Shown: in pieces, positions 15,554-23,927 of the stretch
Position numbering within the stretch: position 1 is the first letter of the stretch
Layout: every line of letters begins with the position of its first letter
The notes under the pieces: model-generated
The model's database searches: none
The model's input: only the letters and a program-made list of their open reading frames with translations
What the model was told of the DNA's origin: nothing
Made by a program: the position numbers and the translations under genes
DNA from: CAVZTX01 sp963778375
GTDB lineage: Bacteria; Chloroflexota; Ktedonobacteria; Ktedonobacterales; Ktedonobacteraceae
Assembly: GCA_963778375.1 (NCBI GenBank)
Contig: CAVZTX010000036.1
Coordinates: forward strand, 1-41,794
Length of the DNA stretch: 41,794 bases
Reading direction: 5' to 3'

Positions 15554-17389
15554 CTATGAAAGCGCCCCTTTCAGAATCTTCCATACGTTGTTCTCTTGTC
15601 CAACGAGGTATGTTTCTTGATAGCTTCTTTGTGTATTACCCTCTTCTGTTGTATTAACAAGACTTTCTACCTGCACAGTGCCATCAGGAAGTGCCGTGGT
15701 TTGCTCGATGAACACATCATCATGCAAGGTGTTCGTATAGTCATTGATAAAGCTACAATAATCTGTGGCTTGTTGATAGGCGCTTCCCCATGAATTGTAG
15801 GCTGCTGGATAGTTTCGGTTATTAATGTCATTATGGAATTGTTGGATCAAAGCTTGCGCCTGCTGGGAAGGTGTCGCATCTGCCTGTGTAGCAGGTGGAA
15901 GTTCGGGTGTTGCAACTCTGTTCGTTTTGGGCAGACTTCCTCCCAGAATTCTCCAGGCACCTTGGATTTGTCCCACAGTTTCATACCCCTGATATGTGGT
16001 TGTCGCAGTTTCCCACGGAAGCTTTTCCAAAGCGTTGATAGATATCTGTACTTCAAATGTACCATTAGAATTTTGTGTCACGTTTCCAATTGTAATGTCG
16101 TCGGAGAGGGTGTGTGCGTAACCATCGACGAAGTTACAATAGATGCTTCCACCCTTTACGAGGTTGTAGGCCGCGGGATAATCCCATTTATTAATATCAC
16201 TGTAAAATTCCTCAACCACTGCTTTAGCTGCAACTTCAGGAGATTGCGCAGGTGGATTCTTGGGCGTATTAGCAAATACTAGAAGCAGACCGGTAATAGC
16301 AAAGGCTACGACTAGAGCCATTCCGACGGGAATAAGCCACAGTCGGGATCTCCTTTGTCGATTGCGTGAGGTATTAGGAGTGGATTGGTAGTATTGAGGA
16401 GTTAAATGTCCATTTGCGGGCCTTTTGGCATATTCGGTTGGCTGGTAAACTCCCGGTGTTGAGGTTGAAGGAGCCGGTAAAATCAAGGGCACGTTATACG
16501 GAACAGCCAGCGTGGGATAATAGGGTGTTGTGATGGCATCCCGCAATGCTTGAGCCAGTTCCCCTGCTGACTCATAGCGATCTGCCGGGTTTTTCGCCGT
16601 AGCTATGCGTATCACAGTATCTACTGTTGGAGGAATCTGCGGGTTGAGCTGGTGCAGCAGTGGTGGTGATTGTTCCAGGTGCTTTTCGATCACCTCAAAG
16701 GCATTGCGACCTTTAAAGGGGAGATCACCGCTGAGCATCTGGAAGAGCACAATGCCCAGTTCATAAATGTCGGTACGAGCATCAATTTGCCTACCAAGGA
16801 CCATCTCAGGTGCCATATATTCTGGAGTGCCGAGAAGCATGCCTGTGCTGGTAAGGGTTGAATGAAGGAAGTTGCTATTCCCTTGAACGATGCGAGCAAT
16901 GCCGAAGTCGGCCAGCACAAGCCGCCCGTCTGCATAGAGTAAGAAATTTCCTGGCTTGAGGTCTCTGTGGATTACTCCATGCGTATGGGCATAGTCGAGC
17001 GCCTGTGCTGCTTGCTCAATGTAGGTCAACGTTTCTTGCAGGGAAAGCTGACCGCGTCGTACCAGTATGTCACGCAGGCTTCCGCCCGTGAGGTAGGGCA
17101 TAACGAGGTACGCAAGTCCCTCTTGTTCATCGCATTCAAATATGGGGATGATATGAATATGTTCGAGTTTTGCGATAATATCAGCTTCATATTGGAAACG
17201 AGCAAGAAATTCATTATGGAGGTTACTTCCTACAGGGGCGTTGGGCAATAAGATTTTGACGGCAACATCGCGTGATGGACGTGATTGATGGGCGAGATAT
17301 ACCACGCTCATTCCTCCTCGTCCAATCAATCTTTTAAGTTTACATGTGCCGAGAATTCTTCCGGTGAAATGCTCGCTACTGATCGTCAT
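15554..17389 (-). CDS. Receptor-type Ser/Thr protein kinase with duplicated external domain
   Basis: The 611-residue protein has a PknB-type kinase domain at about 15-275: glycine loop IGRGGMSVVY, catalytic lysine in VAVKIL, HRDLKPGN, DFG in LADFGIAR, and the activation segment ending GTPEYMAPE. All catalytic residues are present. After a proline/serine linker comes one membrane helix (about 352-375), then two tandem external repeats of about 95 residues. Each begins with an (A/Q)AxxxxxxFxxDIN-x-YPAAYN helix and ends with VGQ...W(R/K)ILKG, resembling SnoaL/NTF2-like or DUF4878-type modules. The ligand is unknown. The gene diverges from leuS and is not obviously linked to the nitrate reductase genes downstream. 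Confidence 0.88.
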   Translation of the reverse strand: MTISSEHFTGRILGTCKLKRLIGRGGMSVVYLAHQSRPSRDVAVKILLPNAPVGSNLHNEFLARFQYEADIIAKLEHIHIIPIFECDEQEGLAYLVMPYLTGGSLRDILVRRGQLSLQETLTYIEQAAQALDYAHTHGVIHRDLKPGNFLLYADGRLVLADFGIARIVQGNSNFLHSTLTSTGMLLGTPEYMAPEMVLGRQIDARTDIYELGIVLFQMLSGDLPFKGRNAFEVIEKHLEQSPPLLHQLNPQIPPTVDTVIRIATAKNPADRYESAGELAQALRDAITTPYYPTLAVPYNVPLILPAPSTSTPGVYQPTEYAKRPANGHLTPQYYQSTPNTSRNRQRRSRLWLIPVGMALVVAFAITGLLLVFANTPKNPPAQSPEVAAKAVVEEFYSDINKWDYPAAYNLVKGGSIYCNFVDGYAHTLSDDITIGNVTQNSNGTFEVQISINALEKLPWETATTTYQGYETVGQIQGAWRILGGSLPKTNRVATPELPPATQADATPSQQAQALIQQFHNDINNRNYPAAYNSWGSAYQQATDYCSFINDYTNTLHDDVFIEQTTALPDGTVQVESLVNTTEEGNTQRSYQETYLVGQENNVWKILKGALS

Positions 17390-17511
17390 ATGTCATAACA
17401 CCCCCTTCGTGTTACTGAAACTCGCTCTCTCTTATCTATTAAGACGTGATAGATTTTAGTTTATAAAATGAATGCGTGATATTAAATATTGGACAATTCA
17501 ATAGATAATAA

Positions 17512-17547
17512 GAACTTGCGTTCAACTTATTATACGAACGCAAGTTC
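17512..17547. repeat. Perfect 12-base inverted repeat in the kinase-leuS intergenic region
   Basis: GAACTTGCGTTC (17512-17523) and its exact complement GAACGCAAGTTC (17536-17547) are separated by the 12-base AT-rich loop AACTTATTATAC. It lies 16 bases before the -35 box of leuS and about 120 bases upstream of the kinase start. No T-run follows on either strand. An operator or a weak hairpin are both possible. Confidence 0.6.
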
Positions 17548-17563
17548 CAGATGAAAATACTAC

Positions 17564-17590
17564 TTGACAAATCGCATGAGATAGTATACC
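17564..17590 (+). promoter_or_regulatory. Candidate leuS promoter
   Basis: A perfect TTGACA (17564-17569) is followed after 15 bases by TATACC (17585-17590). The spacing is short, but the position fits a transcript starting near 17597, just before the T-box leader. Confidence 0.5.
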
Positions 17591-17609
17591 TTCATGTCTA
17601 GAGATCATA

Positions 17610-17897
17610 TGGAAGGCGTTGAGCGAGGAAAGTAGGTCTGTATTCAGGCTTCAGAGAACTGGTGGGTGGTGCGAGCCAGGGTCGGAAGTGGACTGAAACT
17701 GCCTTGTAAGCCGTGATGGTGAAACGTTGCTCTTTCGAGCACGAAAGTAGCTGTCACCGGGAACTCCCGTTACAGAGAGCGGGTGTGTTAGCACCCAGAA
17801 AGGTGGCTATTGCGAAATAGCCGCGAAGCAAGGTGGTACCGCGAAAGTGTTTATGCGCACTATTCGCCCTTGTCAGGGCGGAGGGCGCATTCTTTTT
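17610..17897 (+). promoter_or_regulatory. T-box leader of leuS
   Basis: The conserved T-box AAGGTGGTACCGCG (17830-17843) sits just upstream of a terminator. Stem I features are present: GAAAGTA with TGATGGTG for the kink-turn, and CAGAGAACTGGTGGGTGGTGC for the distal loop. Such leaders sense uncharged tRNA and switch to an antiterminator, raising synthetase expression when the amino acid is short. The specifier is not certain; CTG in GGACTGAA (about 17692-17699) is a leucine codon followed by the expected A, and fits the gene downstream. Confidence 0.93.
17852..17897 (+). terminator. Intrinsic terminator of the leuS T-box
   Basis: An outer stem ATGCGC/GCGCAT encloses an inner stem CGCCCT/AGGGCG and is followed by TCTTTTTG. 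It directly follows the T-box antiterminator sequence and competes with it. Confidence 0.85.
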
Positions 17898-17940
17898 GTC
17901 CTCCGCGAGCCTAAACTAGTAGCTCTACAAGGAGGAATGT

Positions 17941-20454
17941 ATGTCAGAACAGGAATCGGCTACAACCGGTATCGAGGCAGTACCACAAGAAAATGAACAA
18001 GCACCTTTGTCTCCGCTCGCCAGAGTGCGTCCACCTCGGTATGATTTCGCGGCTTTCGAGGCGAAGTGGCGCGAACGTTGGGAGCAGGAAAAGCTCTACC
18101 AGGTTGATCTGCGTCATGCTGAGCGCCCGTACTACAATCTCATGATGTTTCCCTACCCATCTGCCGAGGGCCTGCATGTGGGCAATATGTATTCCTACGT
18201 TGGTTCGGATATTCATGGCCGCTGGATGGCCATGCAGGGATATGATGTCTTTGAGCCAATGGGCTTTGATGCATTCGGCATCCACAGTGAGAACTTTGCG
18301 ATCCAGCGTGGAATACATCCCATCCTGCTCACTGCACGCAATGTCGAACGTTTCCGAGAGCAGCAGTTGAAACGTATCGGCAACCGCTTCGACTGGTCTC
18401 ATGAGGTCTCTACAACCGATCCCCGTTATTACCGCTGGACGCAGTGGATCTTCGTGCAATTGTTCAAGCATGGTTTGGCCGAACGCAAGACTGCTCCGGT
18501 CAACTGGTGCCCCAAAGACAAAACGGTTCTTGCTGATGAACAGGTCATTAACGGCCATTGTGAACGCTGTGGAACACTGGTAGAGCGGCGCTGGCTAGAG
18601 CAATGGTTCCTGAAACTGACAAAGTATGCCCAGCGACTCCTGGACGACCTCGATCAACTCGATTGGTCCGAGCGAGTCAAAACGATCCAGCGCAACTGGA
18701 TTGGCCGCTCGGAGGGCCTTGAATTTTCAATGGAGATCGACGGTATGCCGGGTGTAAGTATACCTGTGTACACAACGCGTCCAGATACGATCTTCGGCAT
18801 GACATTTGTAGCGCTAGCTCCACACCATCCGCTGATTGAGCGTATTACCAGCAGTGCACAGTTCGATGCCGTCACTACCTACCAGCAAGCGGCCAATCGC
18901 CTGCGTACAGACACGGAACATACGATGACGGGTGTTTTTACCGGCGCATATGCCCTCCATCCCTTGACTGACGAGAGCATTCCAATCTGGATTGCCGATT
19001 TCGTCCTCGAAGGCTATGGTGCTGGCGCGGTGATGGGTGTGCCTGCACATGACAAACGCGATCTGGCCTTCGCGAAGGCTGTAGGCTTGCCGGTACATGT
19101 TGTTGTCGTTCCACCCGCTAGTGCTAACCCGATTTCGCTTGAACATCTCGTAGAGGCATATGTAGAGCCGGGTATACTCATCAACTCTGCCGAATTTTCC
19201 GGTATGACCTCAACCGAGGCAGCAGATGCTATTGTCGCCTGGTTTGAAGAGCGTGGCATCGGCAAACGTGTTGCTAAATATCGCCTGCGCGACTGGCTCA
19301 TCAGTCGGCAGCGCTACTGGGGTCCTCCAATTCCAATCATCTATTGTCCTGAGCATGGGGCTGTAGCTGTGCCGGAGGAGCAATTGCCGGTAGTCTTACC
19401 GGATGTCGAGAACTGGATGCCGACAGGTACAGGCGTTTCACCTCTCGCGGCGATTGAGAGCTTCGTCAATACGACCTGTCCCATTTGTGGTCAGCCATCT
19501 CGACGCGAAACGGATGTCAGCGACAACTTCCTGGACTCGTCATGGTACTTTTTGCGTTACCTTTCCCATGACGATGAAACCCAGCCCTGGAACCCTGTCA
19601 TGGTCCATAAGTGGCTCCCGGTTGATATGTGCATTGGTGGCGCGGAGCACAGCGTGCTGCATTTGATGTATGTCCGTTTTATCGCGATGGCGCTGCACGA
19701 TCTAGGTTACCTGGAGTTCGAGGAGCCGTTCAAACGCTTCCGTGCGAATGGAACGATTACGAAGGATGGCGCGAAGATCTCCAAGTCCAGGGGTAACGTG
19801 GTGAACCCGGACGAGTATATTGCTCGCTTTGGCGCGGATGTGTTTCGGGTTTATCTGATGTTTATGGGGCCATATGAGGCTGGCGGTGACTTCAGTGATC
19901 GTGGTATCGGTGGCGTCGTGCGTTTCCTGGACCGTGTCTGGTCGCTGGTGACAAGACAAGCGGAAAGTGCTCATACCGAAGCACTCTCTAGAGAGGAGCG
20001 ACGTACTCTGCATCGCGTAATCAAACGTGTTACCGAAGACTTGGCAGCCTTGAAATACAATACCGCCATTGCTGCGTTGATGGAATATCTCAATGGTCTG
20101 GAAACCCGGCAAGCAGTTACGGGCGAGGAGTTGCGGACACTGCTGTTGCTTCTGGCCCCGATGGCTCCTTATATTACGGAAGAATTGTGGCAGCGATTGG
20201 GACATCATTCCTCAATCCATACAGCATCGTGGCCTACCTTTGATGCCAATGCTCTAGAGGCTGAGACAATGACCTTAGCGGTGCAGGTCAATGGACGTGT
20301 ACGTGGCCAGATCGTGGTAGCTCGCGATACGCCTGAAGATGAAATCAAACGCCAGGCACTGCTGTTCCCGCAGATTCGGCCCTATCTCGCTGACCAAAGG
20401 ATCAGTCGAGTAATCTACGTGCCAGGGCGTATAGTCAACATCGTCACGAAGTAA
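17941..20454 (+). CDS. leuS: Leucyl-tRNA synthetase
   Basis: The 837-residue class Ia synthetase charges tRNA-Leu. The N-terminal catalytic half has FPYPSAEGLHVGN, where the HIGH motif reads HVGN (79-82). The CP1 editing domain contains YTTRPDTIFGMT and GAGAVMGVPAHDKRDLAFA, with the threonine-rich motif and the editing aspartate. The KMSKS loop reads KISKSRGNVVNPDEY. The C-terminal anticodon-binding domain ends VNGRVRGQIVVARD...VYVPGRIVNIV, typical of bacterial LeuRS. A 35-residue charged N-terminal extension precedes the usual start. GGAGG lies a few bases before the ATG. Expression is controlled by the T-box leader upstream. Confidence 0.97.
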   Translation: MSEQESATTGIEAVPQENEQAPLSPLARVRPPRYDFAAFEAKWRERWEQEKLYQVDLRHAERPYYNLMMFPYPSAEGLHVGNMYSYVGSDIHGRWMAMQGYDVFEPMGFDAFGIHSENFAIQRGIHPILLTARNVERFREQQLKRIGNRFDWSHEVSTTDPRYYRWTQWIFVQLFKHGLAERKTAPVNWCPKDKTVLADEQVINGHCERCGTLVERRWLEQWFLKLTKYAQRLLDDLDQLDWSERVKTIQRNWIGRSEGLEFSMEIDGMPGVSIPVYTTRPDTIFGMTFVALAPHHPLIERITSSAQFDAVTTYQQAANRLRTDTEHTMTGVFTGAYALHPLTDESIPIWIADFVLEGYGAGAVMGVPAHDKRDLAFAKAVGLPVHVVVVPPASANPISLEHLVEAYVEPGILINSAEFSGMTSTEAADAIVAWFEERGIGKRVAKYRLRDWLISRQRYWGPPIPIIYCPEHGAVAVPEEQLPVVLPDVENWMPTGTGVSPLAAIESFVNTTCPICGQPSRRETDVSDNFLDSSWYFLRYLSHDDETQPWNPVMVHKWLPVDMCIGGAEHSVLHLMYVRFIAMALHDLGYLEFEEPFKRFRANGTITKDGAKISKSRGNVVNPDEYIARFGADVFRVYLMFMGPYEAGGDFSDRGIGGVVRFLDRVWSLVTRQAESAHTEALSREERRTLHRVIKRVTEDLAALKYNTAIAALMEYLNGLETRQAVTGEELRTLLLLLAPMAPYITEELWQRLGHHSSIHTASWPTFDANALEAETMTLAVQVNGRVRGQIVVARDTPEDEIKRQALLFPQIRPYLADQRISRVIYVPGRIVNIVTK

Positions 20455-20464
20455 AGAGTCTGGT

Positions 20465-20519
20465 CGGCTATCTTCTCCTTACCCAGGCAGGCTACAAGCC
20501 TAAAACGGAGAGATAGCCG
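20465..20519. terminator. Hairpin between convergent leuS and propeller gene
   Basis: CGGCTATCTTCTCC (20465-20478) pairs with GGAGAGATAGCCG (20507-20519) with one bulge, enclosing a small GGCT/AGCC hairpin. It starts 10 bases after the leuS stop and overlaps the last codons of the convergent gene, which could let it stop transcription from both sides. There is no clear T-run. Confidence 0.5.
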
Positions 20520-21937
20520 TCCATATTGCCCTGGAATACCATGCCATTTGCTACCGCTGCTCCACCATAAAAAGTCGAGCCAGTTCTGGTATCAGTGTAA
20601 GTAAAAAGAGTGTTGCCATTCGTCGCTTTGAGCAGGTCGACTTCGGTCCCCTGAGTAACTATTACCACTCCATTAATGGCCGTAACCGCACCGAGGACCG
20701 GCCCGTTCTGTAAGCAGTCTTGCCAGAGAAATGCTCCTGTGAGCGGATTGAGTGCGCGTACACTGCCTTTACAGTTGGTTCCATTAATCGTTGTGGATCC
20801 CCCAGCCGCATAGAGAGTGTTGCCATCCCAGGCACTGGGTGAAATACTACCGTCACCACATTGAGGGCAATCGGCGTTGTCGTTGGCAATTCTGACTTGC
20901 CAGACTGGTCCGGCATTGATATTCGACCGGTTGAATACATAGTAGATGCCATTCTTGTGGGCAATACCAATATAATAGTTTTCGGTCGAACCGCTGAGAA
21001 TGTCAAAGATGGTCGGCGTTGAGCCGAAATCCTTATCCCCGTTTTGTTGATCGACGGGGATCTGCCAGGAACTGATCACTGACAAGGTAGAAGCATCTAG
21101 TTTGATGATAGCAGTTGCATAAGGCTCTGCGCTTGAACAGGAACCTGGATTCCCGGTTGCGATATAGATCACTATACCCGATTCCCCAAGAGTTGGGCTT
21201 CCCCAGACCGTTCCTCCCGTACAGCCATTAGGCACTACATTGAATATATTTTGGACCGCTCCGTTCGAGGCATTGAGTTGAACGAGCTGTCCTTGCACCA
21301 GTGGACAATCTCCAAAGGAAGCCACGCCTATATATATACTGCCGTTGGCGAGCAGAGGTGAACTCCAAAGAAAATGGCTAGGTGACGAGCCAAGGCGTAT
21401 GGACCAGATAATTGCGCCCGTGTTGGCATTGAGCGCGTAAAAGGTGGCATTGCCACCCCCTACAAAGACGACTGAAGTGGAACCGATACTGCCAATTGTG
21501 GCTGTGTCACTAACCCCAACAGTCTGCGGGTTGCAGTTAGAGTCCGTGGTCTGACCAATCTGCGTATCCCAGAGATGAGCTCCACTAGTCGTAAAGGCGT
21601 GTTCATAGCCATCCCATGACCCCCAGTAAACAACATTATTAGCTTCAACAGGCTGCACCGATATGCCGTCCGCCGCAAATTGAGACCACTTGACCTTAAG
21701 ATTCGCGACATTACTGGGTGTGAGGATGGACTCAGCGGCGTTGAAGCCAGTACGATAGCTGTTCCCAAGGTACGTTGTCCAGTCGTCAGAGGATGCAGTT
21801 GATCTCTGCATACGAAAGGTGCTAATGGGATCTGCATAAACTGTATGTACTGACGAAGTCTCTATCACTATCGCGATCACCATTACTAAAGCCAATAAGA
21901 GGGGAAAGCTTCTGTGAAGCAAAGTTTGCTGCTGCAT
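20492..21937 (-). CDS. Secreted PQQ-like beta-propeller repeat protein
   Basis: The mature protein starts after a signal peptide (MQQQTLLHRSFPLLLALVMV... to VYADP), and the whole is 481 residues from ATG 21937, which has AAAGGAAG upstream; an ATG 18 codons earlier lacks a good site. The body consists of PQQ/WD-like blades: DWTTYLGNSYRTGFNAAES, LKVKWSQF, YALNANTGAIIWS, VRALNPLTGAFLWQ, DLLKATNGNTLFTY. These resemble quinoprotein dehydrogenases and polyvinyl-alcohol dehydrogenase-like proteins. No c-type heme motif is present, so it may be structural or bind ligands only. Several cysteine pairs (DSNCNP, CPQCGDG) suggest disulfides outside the cell. Confidence 0.85.
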   Translation of the reverse strand: MQQQTLLHRSFPLLLALVMVIAIVIETSSVHTVYADPISTFRMQRSTASSDDWTTYLGNSYRTGFNAAESILTPSNVANLKVKWSQFAADGISVQPVEANNVVYWGSWDGYEHAFTTSGAHLWDTQIGQTTDSNCNPQTVGVSDTATIGSIGSTSVVFVGGGNATFYALNANTGAIIWSIRLGSSPSHFLWSSPLLANGSIYIGVASFGDCPLVQGQLVQLNASNGAVQNIFNVVPNGCTGGTVWGSPTLGESGIVIYIATGNPGSCSSAEPYATAIIKLDASTLSVISSWQIPVDQQNGDKDFGSTPTIFDILSGSTENYYIGIAHKNGIYYVFNRSNINAGPVWQVRIANDNADCPQCGDGSISPSAWDGNTLYAAGGSTTINGTNCKGSVRALNPLTGAFLWQDCLQNGPVLGAVTAINGVVIVTQGTEVDLLKATNGNTLFTYTDTRTGSTFYGGAAVANGMVFQGNMDGYLSVLGL

Positions 21938-22271
21938 ATGGGTGATCTTCCTTTCGCTTGCAAAGATATCATCCAAGATGGGCTTTTTCAAGAAATGTGA
22001 GTAGACGAGTTTCTCATGGGAATACCCATTGTATCATCTAAGCTACTCCTCTGAAAATAGGGAGTGGGTAAGTCATTTTCATGGGCGTTGCTGTGCCCAC
22101 AGTACATGAATTACTGCTGGCGAATTTCCCCTATTCAGCATACCGGCTCCGTGGGGGCCAGATGTATCGTGCCCCATAACTACCAACGTAAGGATCTGTT
22201 TTTCCTTCTCCTAAGCCGTCAACTTGTTATCGCCCCTCGAAAATTAAAATATCCGAGGGTCCTTACAGGGG
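21938..22271. other. Divergent intergenic region without genes
   Basis: The region separates the propeller gene from the MarR gene. I see no convincing reading frame. A short palindrome ATGGGAATACCCAT (22016-22029) lies about 80 bases upstream of the propeller start and could be an operator. Nothing else stands out. Confidence 0.4.
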
Positions 22272-22322
22272 TTGCACATTTTCCAAAAATATCTTAACAT
22301 CTTAATATTAAGAGATTAAGAT
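22272..22322 (+). promoter_or_regulatory. Promoter with 32-base palindromic operator for the marR-hydrolase pair
   Basis: A -35 TTGCAC (22272-22277) and a -10 TAACAT (22295-22300) are 17 bases apart. An AT-rich imperfect palindrome covers 22291-22322, with arms ATCTTAA...TTAAGAT and core CTTAATATTAAG; only two symmetric positions do not match. It overlaps the -10 box and ends three bases before the GGAGG of the MarR gene. This is the arrangement expected for MarR self-repression. Confidence 0.65.
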
Positions 22323-22333
22323 TATGGAGGACT

Positions 22334-22771
22334 ATGGACGAATCATCTGCTTATCTATTACATAAACTCGTGTTTGAAATGGACCGTGGTGCCGATAAAC
22401 TGCTGCGGATACATTTGGGTATATCGTACAATCGGGCACTCTTCCTGGTAGTACTGCAAGAGTGCGGCACAGTCACCCAACATGAATTGGCTGCTGCCTT
22501 GGGCTACAGCGATCCGGCCGTCAGTACTATGCTTCTGGTGCTTACCAAAGATGGCTATGTAAGAACGACACCGAGTCCAGAGCATGGCCGCAAGCGCCTC
22601 GTTACCATCACGCCTGGGGGGAGTGAGCTTGTGGCAAGCGGGAGACAACTGCTGGACTCGCACTTTGATAAGCTAATGGTGGAGGCGGGTGTTGATGTCG
22701 ACCACTACAGCGCACTCACCAGGCAACTTTATCAAACGCTCGTTGTTAACATGAAGGAGAAACAATCATGA
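22334..22771 (+). CDS. MarR-family transcriptional regulator
   Basis: The 145-residue protein has the MarR winged-helix fold: an N-terminal dimer helix, the helix-turn-helix VTQHELAAALGYSDPAVSTMLLVLTKDGYV (about 54-83), the wing TTPSPEHGRKRLVTITPGG, and a C-terminal dimer helix. TGGAGG precedes the ATG. Its stop overlaps the start of the hydrolase by four bases, so both are one transcription unit. The palindrome just upstream is the likely binding site. The ligand is unknown; the hydrolase partner may act on it. Confidence 0.9.
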   Translation: MDESSAYLLHKLVFEMDRGADKLLRIHLGISYNRALFLVVLQECGTVTQHELAAALGYSDPAVSTMLLVLTKDGYVRTTPSPEHGRKRLVTITPGGSELVASGRQLLDSHFDKLMVEAGVDVDHYSALTRQLYQTLVVNMKEKQS

Positions 22772-23649
22772 CCCAGACTTACAGTAAGACGACCATAGAT
22801 ACGACGCAAACCGTCCTATCCAAGGATGGGACAACGATTAGTTATCTCACCACAGGTGATGGGCCTTCGGTGATTGTGATTCCCGGTGCGCTATCAATGG
22901 CTGCTGACTACGCCGCCTTCGTGAAGTCTCTGGCTGAGCATTTTACTGTCCACACTATTGAGCGTCGAGGGCGGGGCCTTAGTGGCCCGCAGGGTGATGA
23001 TTACAGTATCGTCAAAGAGTGTGAAGATGTGCTTGCCTTGCGGGAAAAGACCGGAGCGTCCTTGCTCGTTGGCCATAGCTTCGGTGGGCTGGTTGCTTTG
23101 GAAGTTGCGCGTAATAATCCATCTGTCAGCAAAATAGCTGTATACGAACCTGGAGTGTCCATTGATGGGTCTATTCCGATGGGGTGGATGCCGAGCTATG
23201 AGAAAAAGCTTGCCGAGAAAAAGTACTTCGACGCATTTGTGGAGTTCACTACCGGACTCGGTCCTGAACGGGCCCGTAAAACACCTCGTTGGCTCATGAA
23301 GCTGTTGCTAATGTTTTTCCTGAACTCTCACAAGCGTCGGCAGATGTTTCAGCTCCTGCGCGAAAACCTGCGTGAACATAGAGAAGTTGCTCGCCTTGAT
23401 AATAGTTATGATCACTATCGAGAAATCTCTGCGGGTGTACTGTTGATGTATGGCGGTAAGAGCGATAGCACATGGGTAAATTTGTCAATGGAGCGGCTTG
23501 CAGAGTTGCTACCACGGTCTGAAACGAAGGAATTCCCAAGACTTGACCATTTTGGGATTGATAAAAGGGCACCACAAGAAGTTGCGTGGGCAGTAAGCGA
23601 CTACTTTTTGATTTGTTTCCCTTCCAGGCGATCATATGGTTGCTGTTAG
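22768..23649 (+). CDS. Alpha/beta hydrolase
   Basis: The 293-residue protein has the alpha/beta-hydrolase fold. The oxyanion-hole segment is VIVIPGALSMAADYA, ERRGRGLSG follows, and the nucleophile elbow is GHSFGG with Ser104. A late His in LDHFGIDKRAP fits the catalytic triad. It overlaps the MarR stop codon and is coupled to it. Small-molecule esterase or lactonase activity is likely, but the substrate is not indicated. The C-terminus (FLICFPSRRSYGCC) is longer and less conserved in feel than usual, so a small frame change near the end cannot be excluded. Confidence 0.85.
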   Translation: MTQTYSKTTIDTTQTVLSKDGTTISYLTTGDGPSVIVIPGALSMAADYAAFVKSLAEHFTVHTIERRGRGLSGPQGDDYSIVKECEDVLALREKTGASLLVGHSFGGLVALEVARNNPSVSKIAVYEPGVSIDGSIPMGWMPSYEKKLAEKKYFDAFVEFTTGLGPERARKTPRWLMKLLLMFFLNSHKRRQMFQLLRENLREHREVARLDNSYDHYREISAGVLLMYGGKSDSTWVNLSMERLAELLPRSETKEFPRLDHFGIDKRAPQEVAWAVSDYFLICFPSRRSYGCC

Positions 23650-23691
23650 CAGTATAAGCATGAGGAGGAGGGAGATCAAGGGGCGATTTGT

Positions 23692-23786
23692 GCTATAATC
23701 TGTAGAAAGGTTCGAGTTGTTTGCATCACAATGTCGTGATTTGCTGCGCGGTTCCAGTCCATTCCGTTGGTATAACGAGAGTCATC
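23692..23786 (+). promoter_or_regulatory. Promoter and antiterminator-like leader upstream of argCB
   Basis: TGCTATAAT (23692-23700) is an extended -10 promoter; no good -35 is visible. The RNA from about 23707 can form a hairpin ATCAC/GTGAT (about 23725-23740). A second hairpin, ACGAGAG/CTCTCGT (23775-23781 with 23788-23794), shares bases with the terminator that follows, so only one of the two can form. GTTGGTATAACGAGAG (23766-23781) resembles a degenerate T-box (GGTGGTACCGCGAGAG) in position and spacing, but the usual stem I is not evident in about 100 bases of leader. Confidence 0.55.
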
Positions 23787-23832
23787 GCTCTCGTCCCTTC
23801 GTCGTCGAAGGTAGGGACGGGAGCTTTTTATT
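23787..23832 (+). terminator. Strong intrinsic terminator in the argC leader
   Basis: GCTCTCGTCCCT (23787-23798) pairs with AGGGACGGGAGC (23813-23824), followed by TTTTTATT. It ends 96 bases before argC, so it can stop transcripts started at the extended -10 promoter near 23695 unless the alternative hairpin forms. Confidence 0.85.
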
Positions 23833-23927
23833 GCATTGTACGTTATGTGTGAGTAAGGAATAGCCGGACGATCCCTCGTCAATAGTCAGGATGCATCAGG
23901 CCCTACGGGATTCCAGTAAGTGAGTGA

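Noticed and set aside
17944..18558. Minus-strand frame of 204 codons inside leuS
   Set aside because: The sense strand encodes conserved LeuRS motifs, and the antisense protein matches nothing.
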